64,000 nt of DNA from Aeromicrobium sp. Root472D3 (GTDB lineage Bacteria; Actinomycetota; Actinomycetes; Propionibacteriales; Nocardioidaceae): positions 18,913 to 82,912 of the forward strand of contig NZ_LMET01000003.1 in the NCBI RefSeq assembly GCF_001426485.1, in the 5' to 3' direction. Below the pieces are notes generated by a model. That model searched no databases. It saw only the letters and a program-made list of their open reading frames with translations, and had not been told where the DNA came from. This document shows positions 34,355 through 41,952 of this stretch, in pieces (position 1 is the stretch's first letter; each line of letters starts with the position of its first letter). The position numbers were made by a program, and so were the translations under genes.

Positions 34355-35020
34355 GTGAAGGTCATCGTGTTCGCCGACGTGACGGATCCGTGGGCCTACA
34401 TCGGCTCGACCCGCTTCGAGCGGGCCGCGGCGATGTTCTCGATCCTGACGGGCGAGCCGATCGAGCTGACCTACCGTGCCCTGCTGCTCGAGCCCGACGA
34501 GCCGAGCGACGGCCGGCTGCTGGTCGAGGCGCTCGACGAGCGCCTGGGCGGACGCGACCAGGTCGAGCTCGTGAACGCCCAGGTCACGGCCGCGGCCCGC
34601 ATCACGGGCATCGACCTCAACTTCGACGAGGCCGTGCAGGCCAACTCGTTCGACGCGTGGCGGCTGCTCACGTGGGCCGACGAGTCCGGGCCCGGCTTCC
34701 AGCGCGACCTGCTGCACCAGCTGTGGCGCGCGCACTTCCTCGAGGGCGCCGACATCGGCGACCCGTTCACGCTCGCGACCCGCGCCGCGCTCGTCGGGCT
34801 CGAGCTCGAGACGGCCGAGGCGCTGCTCGCCAGCACCGAGTACGCCGACGAGGTGCGGACGCAGGACGAGGTCGGCACGTCGCTCGAGGTGGCGCAGCTG
34901 CCGTACGTCGCGATCGAGCAACGGTGGACGCTCGTGGGCATCCAGTCGCAGAACGACTACGTGCAGGCCCTCCACCAGATCTACACCGAGTGGAAGGCCG
35001 AGCAGCCCTCCGAGGAGTGA
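34355..35020 (+). CDS. DsbA/FrnE-like thioredoxin-fold protein lacking the active-site cysteines
   Basis: 221 residues of the DsbA/2-hydroxychromene isomerase group, close to mycothiol-linked FrnE/Rv2466c-type reductases in length and layout. The usual DxxCPWCYIG active site is replaced by DVTDPWAYIG: both cysteines are gone (Asp10-Val-Thr-Asp region and Ala in place of the second Cys). The cis-proline loop (QLPYVAIE) is preserved. It cannot do dithiol chemistry and may bind a thiol or act on substrates through bound cofactor. TAGCGT (34342-34347) 7 nt before GTG 34355 suggests leaderless expression. It sits between the mshA operon and gpmA. Confidence 0.8.
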   Translation: MKVIVFADVTDPWAYIGSTRFERAAAMFSILTGEPIELTYRALLLEPDEPSDGRLLVEALDERLGGRDQVELVNAQVTAAARITGIDLNFDEAVQANSFDAWRLLTWADESGPGFQRDLLHQLWRAHFLEGADIGDPFTLATRAALVGLELETAEALLASTEYADEVRTQDEVGTSLEVAQLPYVAIEQRWTLVGIQSQNDYVQALHQIYTEWKAEQPSEE

Positions 35021-35036
35021 GCGATAGGCTCGTGCC

Positions 35037-35780
35037 ATGAGCACCCTGATCCTCCTGCGCCACGGCCACAGCGAGTGGAACGCCAAGAACCTGTTCACGG
35101 GATGGGTCGACGTCGACCTCAACGAGCAGGGCGTCGACGAGGCTCACCGGGGCGCGACGATGCTCGCCGATGCCGATCTGCTGCCCGACGTCTCGCACAC
35201 GTCGCTGCTGCGTCGCGCGATCCGCACGTCGCAGATCGTGCTCGACGGCATCGACCGCCACTGGATCCCCGTCAAGCGGTCGTGGCGGCTCAACGAGCGT
35301 CACTACGGCGCGCTGCAGGGCAAGGACAAGAAGGCCACCCTCGAGCAGTACGGCGAGGAGCAGTTCATGACCTGGCGCCGGTCGTACGACACGCCGCCGC
35401 CGGCGATCGCCGACGACGACGAGTTCAGCCAGGCCGCCGACCCCCGCTACGCCGCGCTGCCCGACGAGCTCCTGCCGCGCACCGAGGCCCTGGCCCAGGT
35501 GCTCGACCGCATGCTGCCCTACTGGTACGACGCGATCGTGCCCGACCTGCTCGACGACAAGGTCGTCCTCGTCACGGCGCACGGCAACTCGCTGCGCGCG
35601 CTCGTCAAGCACCTCGACGGCCTCGGCGAGGACGAGGTCGTGGGACTCAACATCCCCACGGGCATCCCGCTGGTGTACGAGCTCGACGCCGACCTGCGCC
35701 CGACCGTGAAGGGCGGCCAGTACCTCGACCCGTCGGCGGCCGAGGCCGCCATCGCCGCCGTCGCCAACCAGGGCCGCTGA
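35037..35780 (+). CDS. gpmA: 2,3-bisphosphoglycerate-dependent phosphoglycerate mutase
   Basis: 247-residue dPGM converting 3- to 2-phosphoglycerate. The phosphohistidine motif is [10 protein letters not shown] (His9), with [10 protein letters not shown] and the second catalytic His in [10 protein letters not shown]. Length is normal. ATG 35037 follows TAGGCT (35025-35030) by 6 nt, so probably leaderless. In mycobacteria gpm1 leads into senX3-regX3 in the same direction. Here regX3-senX3 point the other way and a surface-protein gene intervenes. A 7-bp hairpin (ACCCGCT/AGCGGGT) at the stop lies in the first 38-bp direct repeat. Confidence 0.95.
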   Translation: MSTLILLRHGHSEWNAKNLFTGWVDVDLNEQGVDEAHRGATMLADADLLPDVSHTSLLRRAIRTSQIVLDGIDRHWIPVKRSWRLNERHYGALQGKDKKATLEQYGEEQFMTWRRSYDTPPPAIADDDEFSQAADPRYAALPDELLPRTEALAQVLDRMLPYWYDAIVPDLLDDKVVLVTAHGNSLRALVKHLDGLGEDEVVGLNIPTGIPLVYELDADLRPTVKGGQYLDPSAAEAAIAAVANQGR

Positions 35781-35811
35781 CCCGCTGAGGAGCGGGTTAC
35801 GGCCCCTTGAG
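35774..35811 (+). repeat. 38-bp direct repeat, left copy (3' end of gpmA)
   Basis: Begins in the last codon of gpmA and shares 36 of 38 bases with 37238-37275 (differences at positions 20 and 35). It includes the small hairpin after the gpmA stop. The two copies bracket the surface-protein gene. Confidence 0.85.
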
Positions 35812-35856
35812 CAGTGAGTCGTCGTCCCATTGTCGTGGGGCTGTAGACGTCCGTGC

Positions 35857-37125
35857 TCAGCGGACGCGAACCGTGACGCGCGCGCTGGCGGCCATGACGC
35901 CCGGCTGGGCGGCGTATCGGACCGTGAAGGTGTGGCGGCCCTTCTTGAGGCGCGTCAGCCTCACCGTCGCGATGCCATTCGTGACCTTGACCGCACGCTT
36001 CACGGTCTTGCGTCCGTCGAGGATCGTCGCGGTGGCAGCACGTCTGGGCGTGACGCGGATCGTCAGCGTTGCTGCTCCCCGCTTGGTGGAGCGGCCCGTC
36101 AGCGACACGACCGGGCGGATCGGGGCGGGGGGCGACACGATCGGGCGTGCTCGCACCGCCGTGGGGAGCGACGTCGCCGCGGCGCAGTGAGGGAAGTACC
36201 CGTAGGCGTTGCCGGTGACACGCAGCGAGACCTGTCGTCCCGCGTCCGCGTCGGTGAGCAGATAGTCCGGCGAGGTCGCGCGGGGTAACTCGGTGCCGTC
36301 GCGGAGCCACTGGAAGGACAGCCTGAAGTACTCGCTCTCCACGCTCGGGACCCACGTGCCCTGGCGCCCCGTCAGCACTGATCCGACGACGGCGTCGCCT
36401 CCGACGGTCGGGACGGACAGGTTCTGTACCTTCACGACGATGACCCCGGCGTACTTCGTCACCGGGTAGGAGTAGTAACCCGGCTTGGTGCCGGTGAGCG
36501 TCGCGCGGATGGACCAGCCGAGATCTTCCGGGGTCGGGGTGTAGGTCCGCTGCGTGGCGCCGGGGATGGCCTCGTCGGTGTTGTCCTGGTTCGGCACGCT
36601 GCGGATCCACTGGTAGGCGACATCGACATCGGGGACGACGACGCCGCCATCGGTGACCCATGGGGCGGGATTCGCGTCCAGGGTGTGTCCCGGGTGGGGG
36701 AGACCGAGCACCGGGCTGTCTGGTGCGTACAAGGGGCGGTCGGCGTCGATCGGGCCGATCTGTGCAGTTGTCGTGGTCCGCTCGCCGAGCTCAGGGTGCG
36801 TCACGGTGACGCGGGCCGAGATCATGTGGCCCTCGTCCTCCGGCTGGATGTCGTAGGACGAGTACGAGGAAGACTCCAGGACCGTCGTGCCGTCACGCAG
36901 CCACGTGAACTTCGCCGCGTAGGGGCCCGGGCGCCACTCGCCTTGGTTGGCGCCGAGGCTCTCGCCGACCCGGGGCGTGCCCCAGATGTCCGGCGGCGAC
37001 ACGAGAATCCACTCGTCGGCCGCTTCCGCCTGTGCCGCCGGCACGACCGACGGCGCAAGGACGAGCCCCACCACCAGTGCGAGGAACGCGATGACGGGGA
37101 CGGCGGACGAGCGTGGGTGAGACAT
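35857..37125 (-). CDS. Secreted multi-domain Ig-like surface protein
   Basis: 422 residues. Signal peptide (about 1-35, ending AAQAEA). Three Ig-like repeats (about 36-130, 132-235 and 236-325), each with the pattern P-x-G..L..x-G-x-W...FTWLRDG...Y...D.G..I..RVT. A Pro-rich link then leads to a basic C-terminal Big-type domain (about 335-422) with RLKKGRHTFTVRYAA. There are no catalytic residues; adhesion or wall binding is likely. ATG 37125 with GGAGA. The gene occupies nearly all of a 1.4-kb segment between direct repeats and is absent from the mycobacterial version of this locus. Base composition looks slightly less GC-rich than its neighbours. Confidence 0.82.
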   Translation of the reverse strand: MSHPRSSAVPVIAFLALVVGLVLAPSVVPAAQAEAADEWILVSPPDIWGTPRVGESLGANQGEWRPGPYAAKFTWLRDGTTVLESSSYSSYDIQPEDEGHMISARVTVTHPELGERTTTTAQIGPIDADRPLYAPDSPVLGLPHPGHTLDANPAPWVTDGGVVVPDVDVAYQWIRSVPNQDNTDEAIPGATQRTYTPTPEDLGWSIRATLTGTKPGYYSYPVTKYAGVIVVKVQNLSVPTVGGDAVVGSVLTGRQGTWVPSVESEYFRLSFQWLRDGTELPRATSPDYLLTDADAGRQVSLRVTGNAYGYFPHCAAATSLPTAVRARPIVSPPAPIRPVVSLTGRSTKRGAATLTIRVTPRRAATATILDGRKTVKRAVKVTNGIATVRLTRLKKGRHTFTVRYAAQPGVMAASARVTVRVR

Positions 37126-37237
37126 GGGTCTCCGGAGAGTGTGGCAAGGGCAAGGGCGAGGGCTCACCCTATGTGTCCGGCGGTCCGCCTGTGTCGGGTT
37201 CCCGCTCACGGCCGGTCCCGTCCGATGATCGAGCCCA

Positions 37238-37275
37238 CCGCTGACCCGCTGAGGAGGGGGTTACGGCCCCTCGAG
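37238..37275 (+). repeat. 38-bp direct repeat, right copy (between the surface gene and regX3)
   Basis: 36/38 identical to 35774-35811, including a vestige of the gpmA stop codon and hairpin. The hairpin is disrupted here by one change. 37317-37337 downstream holds a short inverted repeat (GAGGG/CCCTC) that may end regX3 transcripts. Nothing else is visible in the 212-nt gap. Confidence 0.85.
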
Positions 37276-37337
37276 GAGGAGCAGACCGACGCGGGGGAGG
37301 GCGACAACCCTCTCGTCGAGGGGCGGCAACCCCCTCG

Positions 37338-38018
37338 TCAGCTGTCGTACTTGTAGCCGAGGCCTCGGACCGTCGTCAGGGTGATGGGGTTGGTGGGGTC
37401 GGGCTCGATCTTGGCGCGCAGCCGCTTGACGTGGACGTCGAGCGTCTTGGTGTCGCCCACGTAGTCGGCGCCCCACACCCGGTCGATGAGCTGACCGCGG
37501 GTCAGCACGCGGCCGGGGTTGCGCAGGAAGTACTCGAGCAGCTCGAACTCCTTGAGCGGGAACTTGGTCTCCGACCCGTCGATCGTCACGAGGTGCCGGT
37601 CGACGTCCATCCGCACGCGGCCCGCCTCGAGCGACGCGTTGTCGTCGACCTCGTCGGTCGCGCCGCGGCGCAGCACGGCGCGGATGCGGGCCACCAGCTC
37701 GCGCGGCGAGTACGGCTTGGTGACGTAGTCGTCGGCGCCGAGCTCGAGGCCCACGACCTTGTCGACCTCGGTGTCCTTCGCGCTGACCATGATGATCGGC
37801 ACCGACGACGTCTGGCGGATAGCCCGGCACACCTCGGTGCCCGACAGCCCCGGCAGCATCAGGTCGAGCAGGACGATGTCGGCGCCGCCGCGGTCGAACT
37901 CCGTCAAGGCGTCGGGGCCCGTCTCGGCGATCGCGACGTCGAACCCCTCCTTGCGCAGGACGTACGACAGCGCCTCGCTGTAGCTCGTCTCGTCCTCGAC
38001 GACCAAGACCTTCGTCAC
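37338..38018 (-). CDS. regX3: Phosphate-responsive response regulator RegX3 (PhoP-like)
   Basis: 226-residue OmpR-type regulator. Receiver: VEDE acidic pocket, phosphoacceptor Asp52 (LLDLMLPGLSG), Lys101 (VTKPYSPREL). Winged helix: FPLKEFELLEYFLRNPGRVLTRGQLIDRVWG and TLDVHVKRLRAKIE. It binds PHO-type direct repeats during phosphate limitation. Its GTG overlaps the senX3 stop, so the pair is co-translated with the kinase first. A PHO box lies upstream of senX3 and phoU. Confidence 0.94.
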   Translation of the reverse strand: MTKVLVVEDETSYSEALSYVLRKEGFDVAIAETGPDALTEFDRGGADIVLLDLMLPGLSGTEVCRAIRQTSSVPIIMVSAKDTEVDKVVGLELGADDYVTKPYSPRELVARIRAVLRRGATDEVDDNASLEAGRVRMDVDRHLVTIDGSETKFPLKEFELLEYFLRNPGRVLTRGQLIDRVWGADYVGDTKTLDVHVKRLRAKIEPDPTNPITLTTVRGLGYKYDS

Positions 38019-39226
38019 GCGTGCTTCCCTTCGGTACGGCTGAGTGCCTCAGCGCTGCTGAGGTGGGTGGAGCGGTGGAGGCCGTCGATCTCGTCGGCCT
38101 CGTCGATCTCGTGCTGGTAGGCCGGCAGGACGAGCGTGAAGGACGAGCCGAGGCCCGGCTCGCTCCACACCTCGACGGTCCCGCCGTTGCTGGCCGCGAC
38201 GTGCTTGACGATCGACAGGCCGAGGCCGGTGCCGCCGGTGGCGCGGGCCCGGGCGGGGTCGACGCGGTAGAAGCGCTCGAAGATGCGGTCGAGCTCGTCG
38301 CCGGGGATGCCGATGCCGTTGTCGGTGACGGTCAGGCGCACGTCGCCGTCGTCGAGCTGGGCCGTGACGGTGACGCGCGAGCCCTCGGGGCTGTAGGTCA
38401 CGGCGTTCTCGACGAGGTTGCTGACGGCGGCGTGCAGCTGCGACCGGTCGCCGTGCACCTGCAGGTCGGGCTCGACGGACGTCGCGATCTCGATCTTCTT
38501 GTGCTCGGCCTCGGTCGCGGAGTGCTCGCACGCCTCGCCGACGAGCTCGCCGACCTTGATCGCGGTCGCGTCGTCGCTGAGGATGTCGTTCTGCAGGCGC
38601 GACAGGTCGATGATCTGCTGCACGAGGCGGGTCAGGCGCTCGCTCTCGAGGTGCATGCGGCTCGAGAAGCGCACGACGGCCTCGGGGTCGTCCTTGGCCT
38701 CGCCGACCGCCTCGGCCAGCAGGTTGAGGGCGCCGACGGGGGTCTTGAGCTCGTGGCTGACGTTGGCGACGAAGTCGCGGCGGATCGACTCGACGCGCTG
38801 CTCGCGCGTGCGGTCGTCGGCCAGCACGAGGATCAGGCGCGACGTCAGCGGCGCGACGCGTGCGTGGATGTACGACGTCGTGCCGCGCTTGGGCTGCAGC
38901 GAGATGTCGGCCTCGCGCACCTGGCCGTCGCGGCGCACCTGGCGCACCAGCGCCATGAGCTCGTCGGGCTCGAGGCGGTCGTCGTTGATGATGCCCATCG
39001 CGATCGCGGGGGCCGACGCCTTGACGACGGTGTCGCCGGAGTCGATCAGCACGGCCGAGGACGACAGCACCGACAGGACGAGCTCGGCGCCTGGGGGGAC
39101 CACGGGTGTCGGCTGCTCGGCCACGGTGTGCTGCGTCCTCTCGCTGAATCTCCACAGGTACGTGACCATGGCGCCGATGACGGCGCCTATCGCTCCCGCG
39201 ATCACGAGACCTGCGCTGATGTCCAC
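38015..39226 (-). CDS. senX3: Sensor histidine kinase SenX3
   Basis: 403 residues: one N-terminal membrane helix (about 3-25), a PAS-like region (about 50-140), HisKA with FVANVSHELKTPVGAL (phosphorylated His158) and HATPase with NAVTYSPEGSRV, DNGIGIPGDELDRIFERFYRV and GGTGLGLSIVKH. It senses phosphate status through the Pst-PhoU system. GTG 39226 lies 6 nt after TACGAT (39238-39233, minus strand), so it is probably leaderless. Divergent from phoU, sharing the PHO-box region. Confidence 0.94.
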   Translation of the reverse strand: MDISAGLVIAGAIGAVIGAMVTYLWRFSERTQHTVAEQPTPVVPPGAELVLSVLSSSAVLIDSGDTVVKASAPAIAMGIINDDRLEPDELMALVRQVRRDGQVREADISLQPKRGTTSYIHARVAPLTSRLILVLADDRTREQRVESIRRDFVANVSHELKTPVGALNLLAEAVGEAKDDPEAVVRFSSRMHLESERLTRLVQQIIDLSRLQNDILSDDATAIKVGELVGEACEHSATEAEHKKIEIATSVEPDLQVHGDRSQLHAAVSNLVENAVTYSPEGSRVTVTAQLDDGDVRLTVTDNGIGIPGDELDRIFERFYRVDPARARATGGTGLGLSIVKHVAASNGGTVEVWSEPGLGSSFTLVLPAYQHEIDEADEIDGLHRSTHLSSAEALSRTEGKHA

Positions 39227-39298
39227 ACGATGATCGTAGGGGGCCGCAGCCGCTGCGGGCGTCCACGGAGGCCCGGGGCGACAGTGCTTTCGGCTGCC

Positions 39299-39352
39299 GT
39301 TCACGCCCCGTTCACCGGGGGTCGCCGTCCGTTCACCCCGTCTCCCTAGGGT
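39299..39352 (+). promoter_or_regulatory. PHO box and promoter of phoU
   Basis: Direct repeats of GTTCAC start at 39299, 39310 and 39331, with a weaker GTCGCC at 39321, giving spacings of 11, 11 and 10 nt. This is the 11-nt repeat architecture of RegX3/PhoP sites. TAGGGT (39347-39352) ends 7 nt before the phoU ATG, so transcription should begin at or next to the ATG. Confidence 0.75.
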
Positions 39353-39359
39353 GGGGGGC

Positions 39360-40001
39360 ATGCGCGATCAGTATTACGAACAGCTCGACGCCATCGTCGA
39401 CGACCTGGTGGACCTGACCGGAACCGTGCGCGGTGCGGTCGCCGATGCGACGAAGGCCCTGCTCGAGGCAGACGGCCAGATCGCGGAGTCCGTCATCGCC
39501 GGCGACCGGCTCATCGACGAGGCCACCGAGACCATCGAGGAGCGCACGCTGCTGCTCCTCGCGACGCAGCAGCCGGTCGCGACCGACCTGCGCCAGCTCG
39601 TCGCGACCCTGCGGATGCTCGCCGACCTGCAGCGCATGGGCGATCTCTCGGTGCACGTCGCCAAGATCGCGCGTCGCCGCATGCCCGAGTCGGCGGTGCC
39701 CCTCAACCTGCACCCGACGATCCTGTCGATGGCGTCCGTCGCCGACTCGATGATCGACTCCGCCTCGCGCATCGTGGCCAACCGCGACGTCGCGAAGGCG
39801 GCGCAGCTCGAGGCCGAGGACGACGAGATGGACCTGCTGCGCAAGGACCTCTTCCGCGCGCTGCTGGCCGACTCGTGGGACCACGGGGTCGAGCCGGCCG
39901 TCGACATCGCGCTGCTGGGCCGTTACTACGAGCGCATCGGCGACCACGCGGTCTCGATGGCCCGCCGCGTCGTCTACCTGGTCACGGGCCAGCTGACCTG
40001 A
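39360..40001 (+). CDS. phoU: Phosphate signalling protein PhoU
   Basis: 213 residues forming two three-helix PhoU bundles, with the conserved acidic metal motifs in each (DRLIDEATETIEE; YYERIGDHAVSMARRVVYL). It links the Pst transporter to the SenX3 kinase and inhibits signalling when phosphate is ample. An in-frame GTG at 39351 is less likely, because the -10 overlaps it; ATG 39360 fits leaderless translation. A perfect terminator follows. Confidence 0.94.
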   Translation: MRDQYYEQLDAIVDDLVDLTGTVRGAVADATKALLEADGQIAESVIAGDRLIDEATETIEERTLLLLATQQPVATDLRQLVATLRMLADLQRMGDLSVHVAKIARRRMPESAVPLNLHPTILSMASVADSMIDSASRIVANRDVAKAAQLEAEDDEMDLLRKDLFRALLADSWDHGVEPAVDIALLGRYYERIGDHAVSMARRVVYLVTGQLT

Positions 40002-40034
40002 GCCCGGCGGCGTCCACCCCGCCGCGGCTCGACG

Positions 40035-40071
40035 ACAAGACCCCCACTGCCTGCCGCAGTGGGGGTCTTGT
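40035..40071. terminator. Bidirectional terminator between phoU and lpqE
   Basis: 16-bp perfect stem (40035-40050 with 40056-40071), 5-nt loop. It ends in TCTTGTCT on the plus strand, among the more U-rich terminators here. It serves phoU and probably the convergent lipoprotein gene. Confidence 0.92.
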
Positions 40072-40110
40072 CTGTGCTGGTCGTGCGGGTGCTGGGGACG
40101 GGTGGTCGTC

Positions 40111-40662
40111 CTACTCGGACGCCGAGCCGCCGCCGCTGACGGCGTTCGGCACCAGTCCGTCGCCGCCGGCGACGTCGTCGTACTCGGCCGCGTGGTCGGC
40201 GCGGGCCACGACGGGGGCGTTGACGACGAGCTCGGGGGAGTCGCTGAACGTGAACGTGACCTTGACGTAGTCGCCCGGCTCGGCGCCCTCGCCGACGACG
40301 AAGACGCTGTCGGGCGTCTCGCCGCCCAGCGTCGTCAGGAGCTTGGACGGCAGCGACAGCGGCGACTTGGGCTTGGTGACCGTCAGGGACTCGCCCTGCT
40401 CGTCGGTGACGCTGACCCCGGTGAGCGTCTGCTCGTCGTCGAGGTTGTTGACCAGGCCGGCCGACACGGTGGCGGACCCGTCGCGGTTGCCGACGAGCAG
40501 CGTGTTGTGCGACTCGACGTCGCCGCGCTCGTTGGCGCCGACGGCCGGCTGGTACACCTGGTTGGTCTGCGCGCCGAAGCTCGTACCGCAGGCCGTGAGG
40601 GTCAGGCCGGCGACGACGGTCAGGGAGACGGCGGTCAGACGGCGACGTCGTACGGAGCTCAC
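40111..40662 (-). CDS. lpqE: LpqE-like lipoprotein
   Basis: 183 residues. Lipoprotein signal: basic VSSVRRRRLTA start, hydrophobic core, lipobox LTAC with Cys25. The mature part is a beta-rich copper-chaperone-like/DUF461-type domain (NTLLVGNRDGSATVSAGLVNN; VKVTFTFSDSPEL). M. tuberculosis LpqE (Rv3584) lies divergently beside carD, and so does this gene, which supports the assignment. It lacks an evident His/Met copper site, so metal binding is uncertain. GTG 40662 with GAAAGAG upstream. Confidence 0.8.
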   Translation of the reverse strand: MSSVRRRRLTAVSLTVVAGLTLTACGTSFGAQTNQVYQPAVGANERGDVESHNTLLVGNRDGSATVSAGLVNNLDDEQTLTGVSVTDEQGESLTVTKPKSPLSLPSKLLTTLGGETPDSVFVVGEGAEPGDYVKVTFTFSDSPELVVNAPVVARADHAAEYDDVAGGDGLVPNAVSGGGSASE

Positions 40663-40828
40663 CAGTGCACTCTTTCGTCGGGGGAGGGGGGTCGGTCGGA
40701 ACGGGCCCACACGGCCCACCCCGATGGTATCGGAGGTCCGCCGTGTCGGTGCCTTTGACCTGCTGACACATCGTCTGCTATGGCGTCCATCCCCTGAAAG
40801 CGCAGGGTCCCGCGTGGGTTCCTCATGG

Positions 40829-40834
40829 TATTCT
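40829..40834 (+). promoter_or_regulatory. -10 element of carD
   Basis: TATTCT, 26 nt before the carD ATG, in the only AT-rich stretch of the region. A Shine-Dalgarno-like GAAGGG (40845-40850) follows. No strong -35. Confidence 0.5.
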
Positions 40835-40860
40835 TGGAATCTACGAAGGGTGTTTTCTCT

Positions 40861-41346
40861 ATGACTTTTACTGTCGGCGAAACCGTTGTGTATCCCAATC
40901 ACGGCGCTGCAGTCATCGAGGACATCGAGACCCGGACGATCAAGGGCGAGGAGCGTGATTACCTCGTGCTGCGCATCGTCTCGCAGAACGACCTGGTCGT
41001 TCGCGTCCCCGCGTGCAACCTTGATCTGGTCGGAGTTCGCGACGTCGTCGACGAGGCAGGGCTCGAGCGTGTCTTCGGGGTCCTGCGGGCCGAGCACGTC
41101 GAGGAGCCGACCAACTGGTCGCGCCGCTACAAGGCGAACCTCGAGAAGCTGCACTCCGGTGATGTCCTGAAGGTCGCCGAGGTCGTGCGCGACCTGTGGC
41201 GCCGCGATCACGAGCGCGGCCTGTCCGCCGGTGAGAAGCGCATGCTGGCCAAGGCCCGTCAGATCCTGGTCTCCGAGCTCGCGCTCGCCGAGAAGACCAA
41301 CGAGGACAAGGCCGAGACCCGTCTCGACGAGGTCCTCGCATCCTGA
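40861..41346 (+). CDS. carD: RNA polymerase-binding transcription factor CarD
   Basis: 161 residues: an N-terminal Tudor-like RNAP-interaction domain ([21 protein letters not shown]) and a C-terminal helical domain with the conserved Trp ([12 protein letters not shown]) that wedges into the upstream fork of the promoter bubble. It stabilises open complexes at rRNA and many other promoters and is essential in mycobacteria. Upstream in-frame ATG 40825 is disfavoured because it lies before the -10. In M. tuberculosis carD is followed by ispD-ispF-cysS-rlmB; here ispD is missing and ispF is inverted. Confidence 0.96.
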   Translation: MTFTVGETVVYPNHGAAVIEDIETRTIKGEERDYLVLRIVSQNDLVVRVPACNLDLVGVRDVVDEAGLERVFGVLRAEHVEEPTNWSRRYKANLEKLHSGDVLKVAEVVRDLWRRDHERGLSAGEKRMLAKARQILVSELALAEKTNEDKAETRLDEVLAS

Positions 41347-41359
41347 GCTGAGCCGCCGC

Positions 41360-41392
41360 AGCCCCGGTTCCCGCCGTGCGGGGGCCGGGGCT
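41360..41392. terminator. Terminator between carD and ispF
   Basis: 15-bp stem (41360-41374 with 41378-41392, two G-T pairs), 3-nt loop. An outer 11-bp inverted repeat GCTGAGCCGCC/GGCGGCTCAGC (41347-41357 and 41413-41423) surrounds it and covers the ispF stop codon. Confidence 0.85.
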
Positions 41393-41418
41393 TCGTCGTG
41401 CCCGCGCTGTGGGGCGGC

Positions 41419-41895
41419 TCAGCGGGGGACGACGAGGGCCGTGGCGATCGCCGCGATGCCCTCTCCGCGTCCGGTGAGCCCGAGGCCGTCGGTCGTCGTG
41501 GCCGAGAGGCCCACGGGGCCCCCGACGGCGTCGCCCAGCACGCGCTGCGCCTGCTCGCGGCGCGGGCCGATCTTCGGTCGGTTGCCGATGACCTGCACCG
41601 AGACGTTGCCCACCGTCCAGCCGTGATCGTGCAGGCGGCGGGCCGTCTCGACCAGGAAGTCGACGCCGGCCGCCCCCGACCACTGCGGGTCGGACGTGCC
41701 GAAGTGGCTGCCGATGTCGCCCATGCCCGCGGCACCGAGCAGCGCGTCGACGATCGCGTGCGCGACGCAGTCGCCGTCGGAGTGACCCTCGAGCCCCTGG
41801 GCCTCGTCGGGCCACGACAGCCCGGCCAGCCACAGCGGACGCCCGTCGACGAGTCGGTGGACGTCGGTGCCGATGCCGATGCGTGCTGAGGTCAC
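41419..41895 (-). CDS. ispF: 2-C-methyl-D-erythritol 2,4-cyclodiphosphate synthase
   Basis: 158 residues, MEP pathway of isoprenoid synthesis. Metal ligands are Asp11 and His13 (GTDVHRL) with the His of [27 protein letters not shown] and the C-terminal [17 protein letters not shown] complete the signature. GTG 41895, no clear Shine-Dalgarno. It is orientated against carD, unlike the mycobacterial carD-ispD-ispF string, and no ispD gene is present between them. Confidence 0.94.
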   Translation of the reverse strand: MTSARIGIGTDVHRLVDGRPLWLAGLSWPDEAQGLEGHSDGDCVAHAIVDALLGAAGMGDIGSHFGTSDPQWSGAAGVDFLVETARRLHDHGWTVGNVSVQVIGNRPKIGPRREQAQRVLGDAVGGPVGLSATTTDGLGLTGRGEGIAAIATALVVPR

Positions 41896-41952
41896 CCCGC
41901 GATCATGCCATTTCGTCCGGCGGGGGTTGGCGCGGCGCGGGAGGATGGCGGG

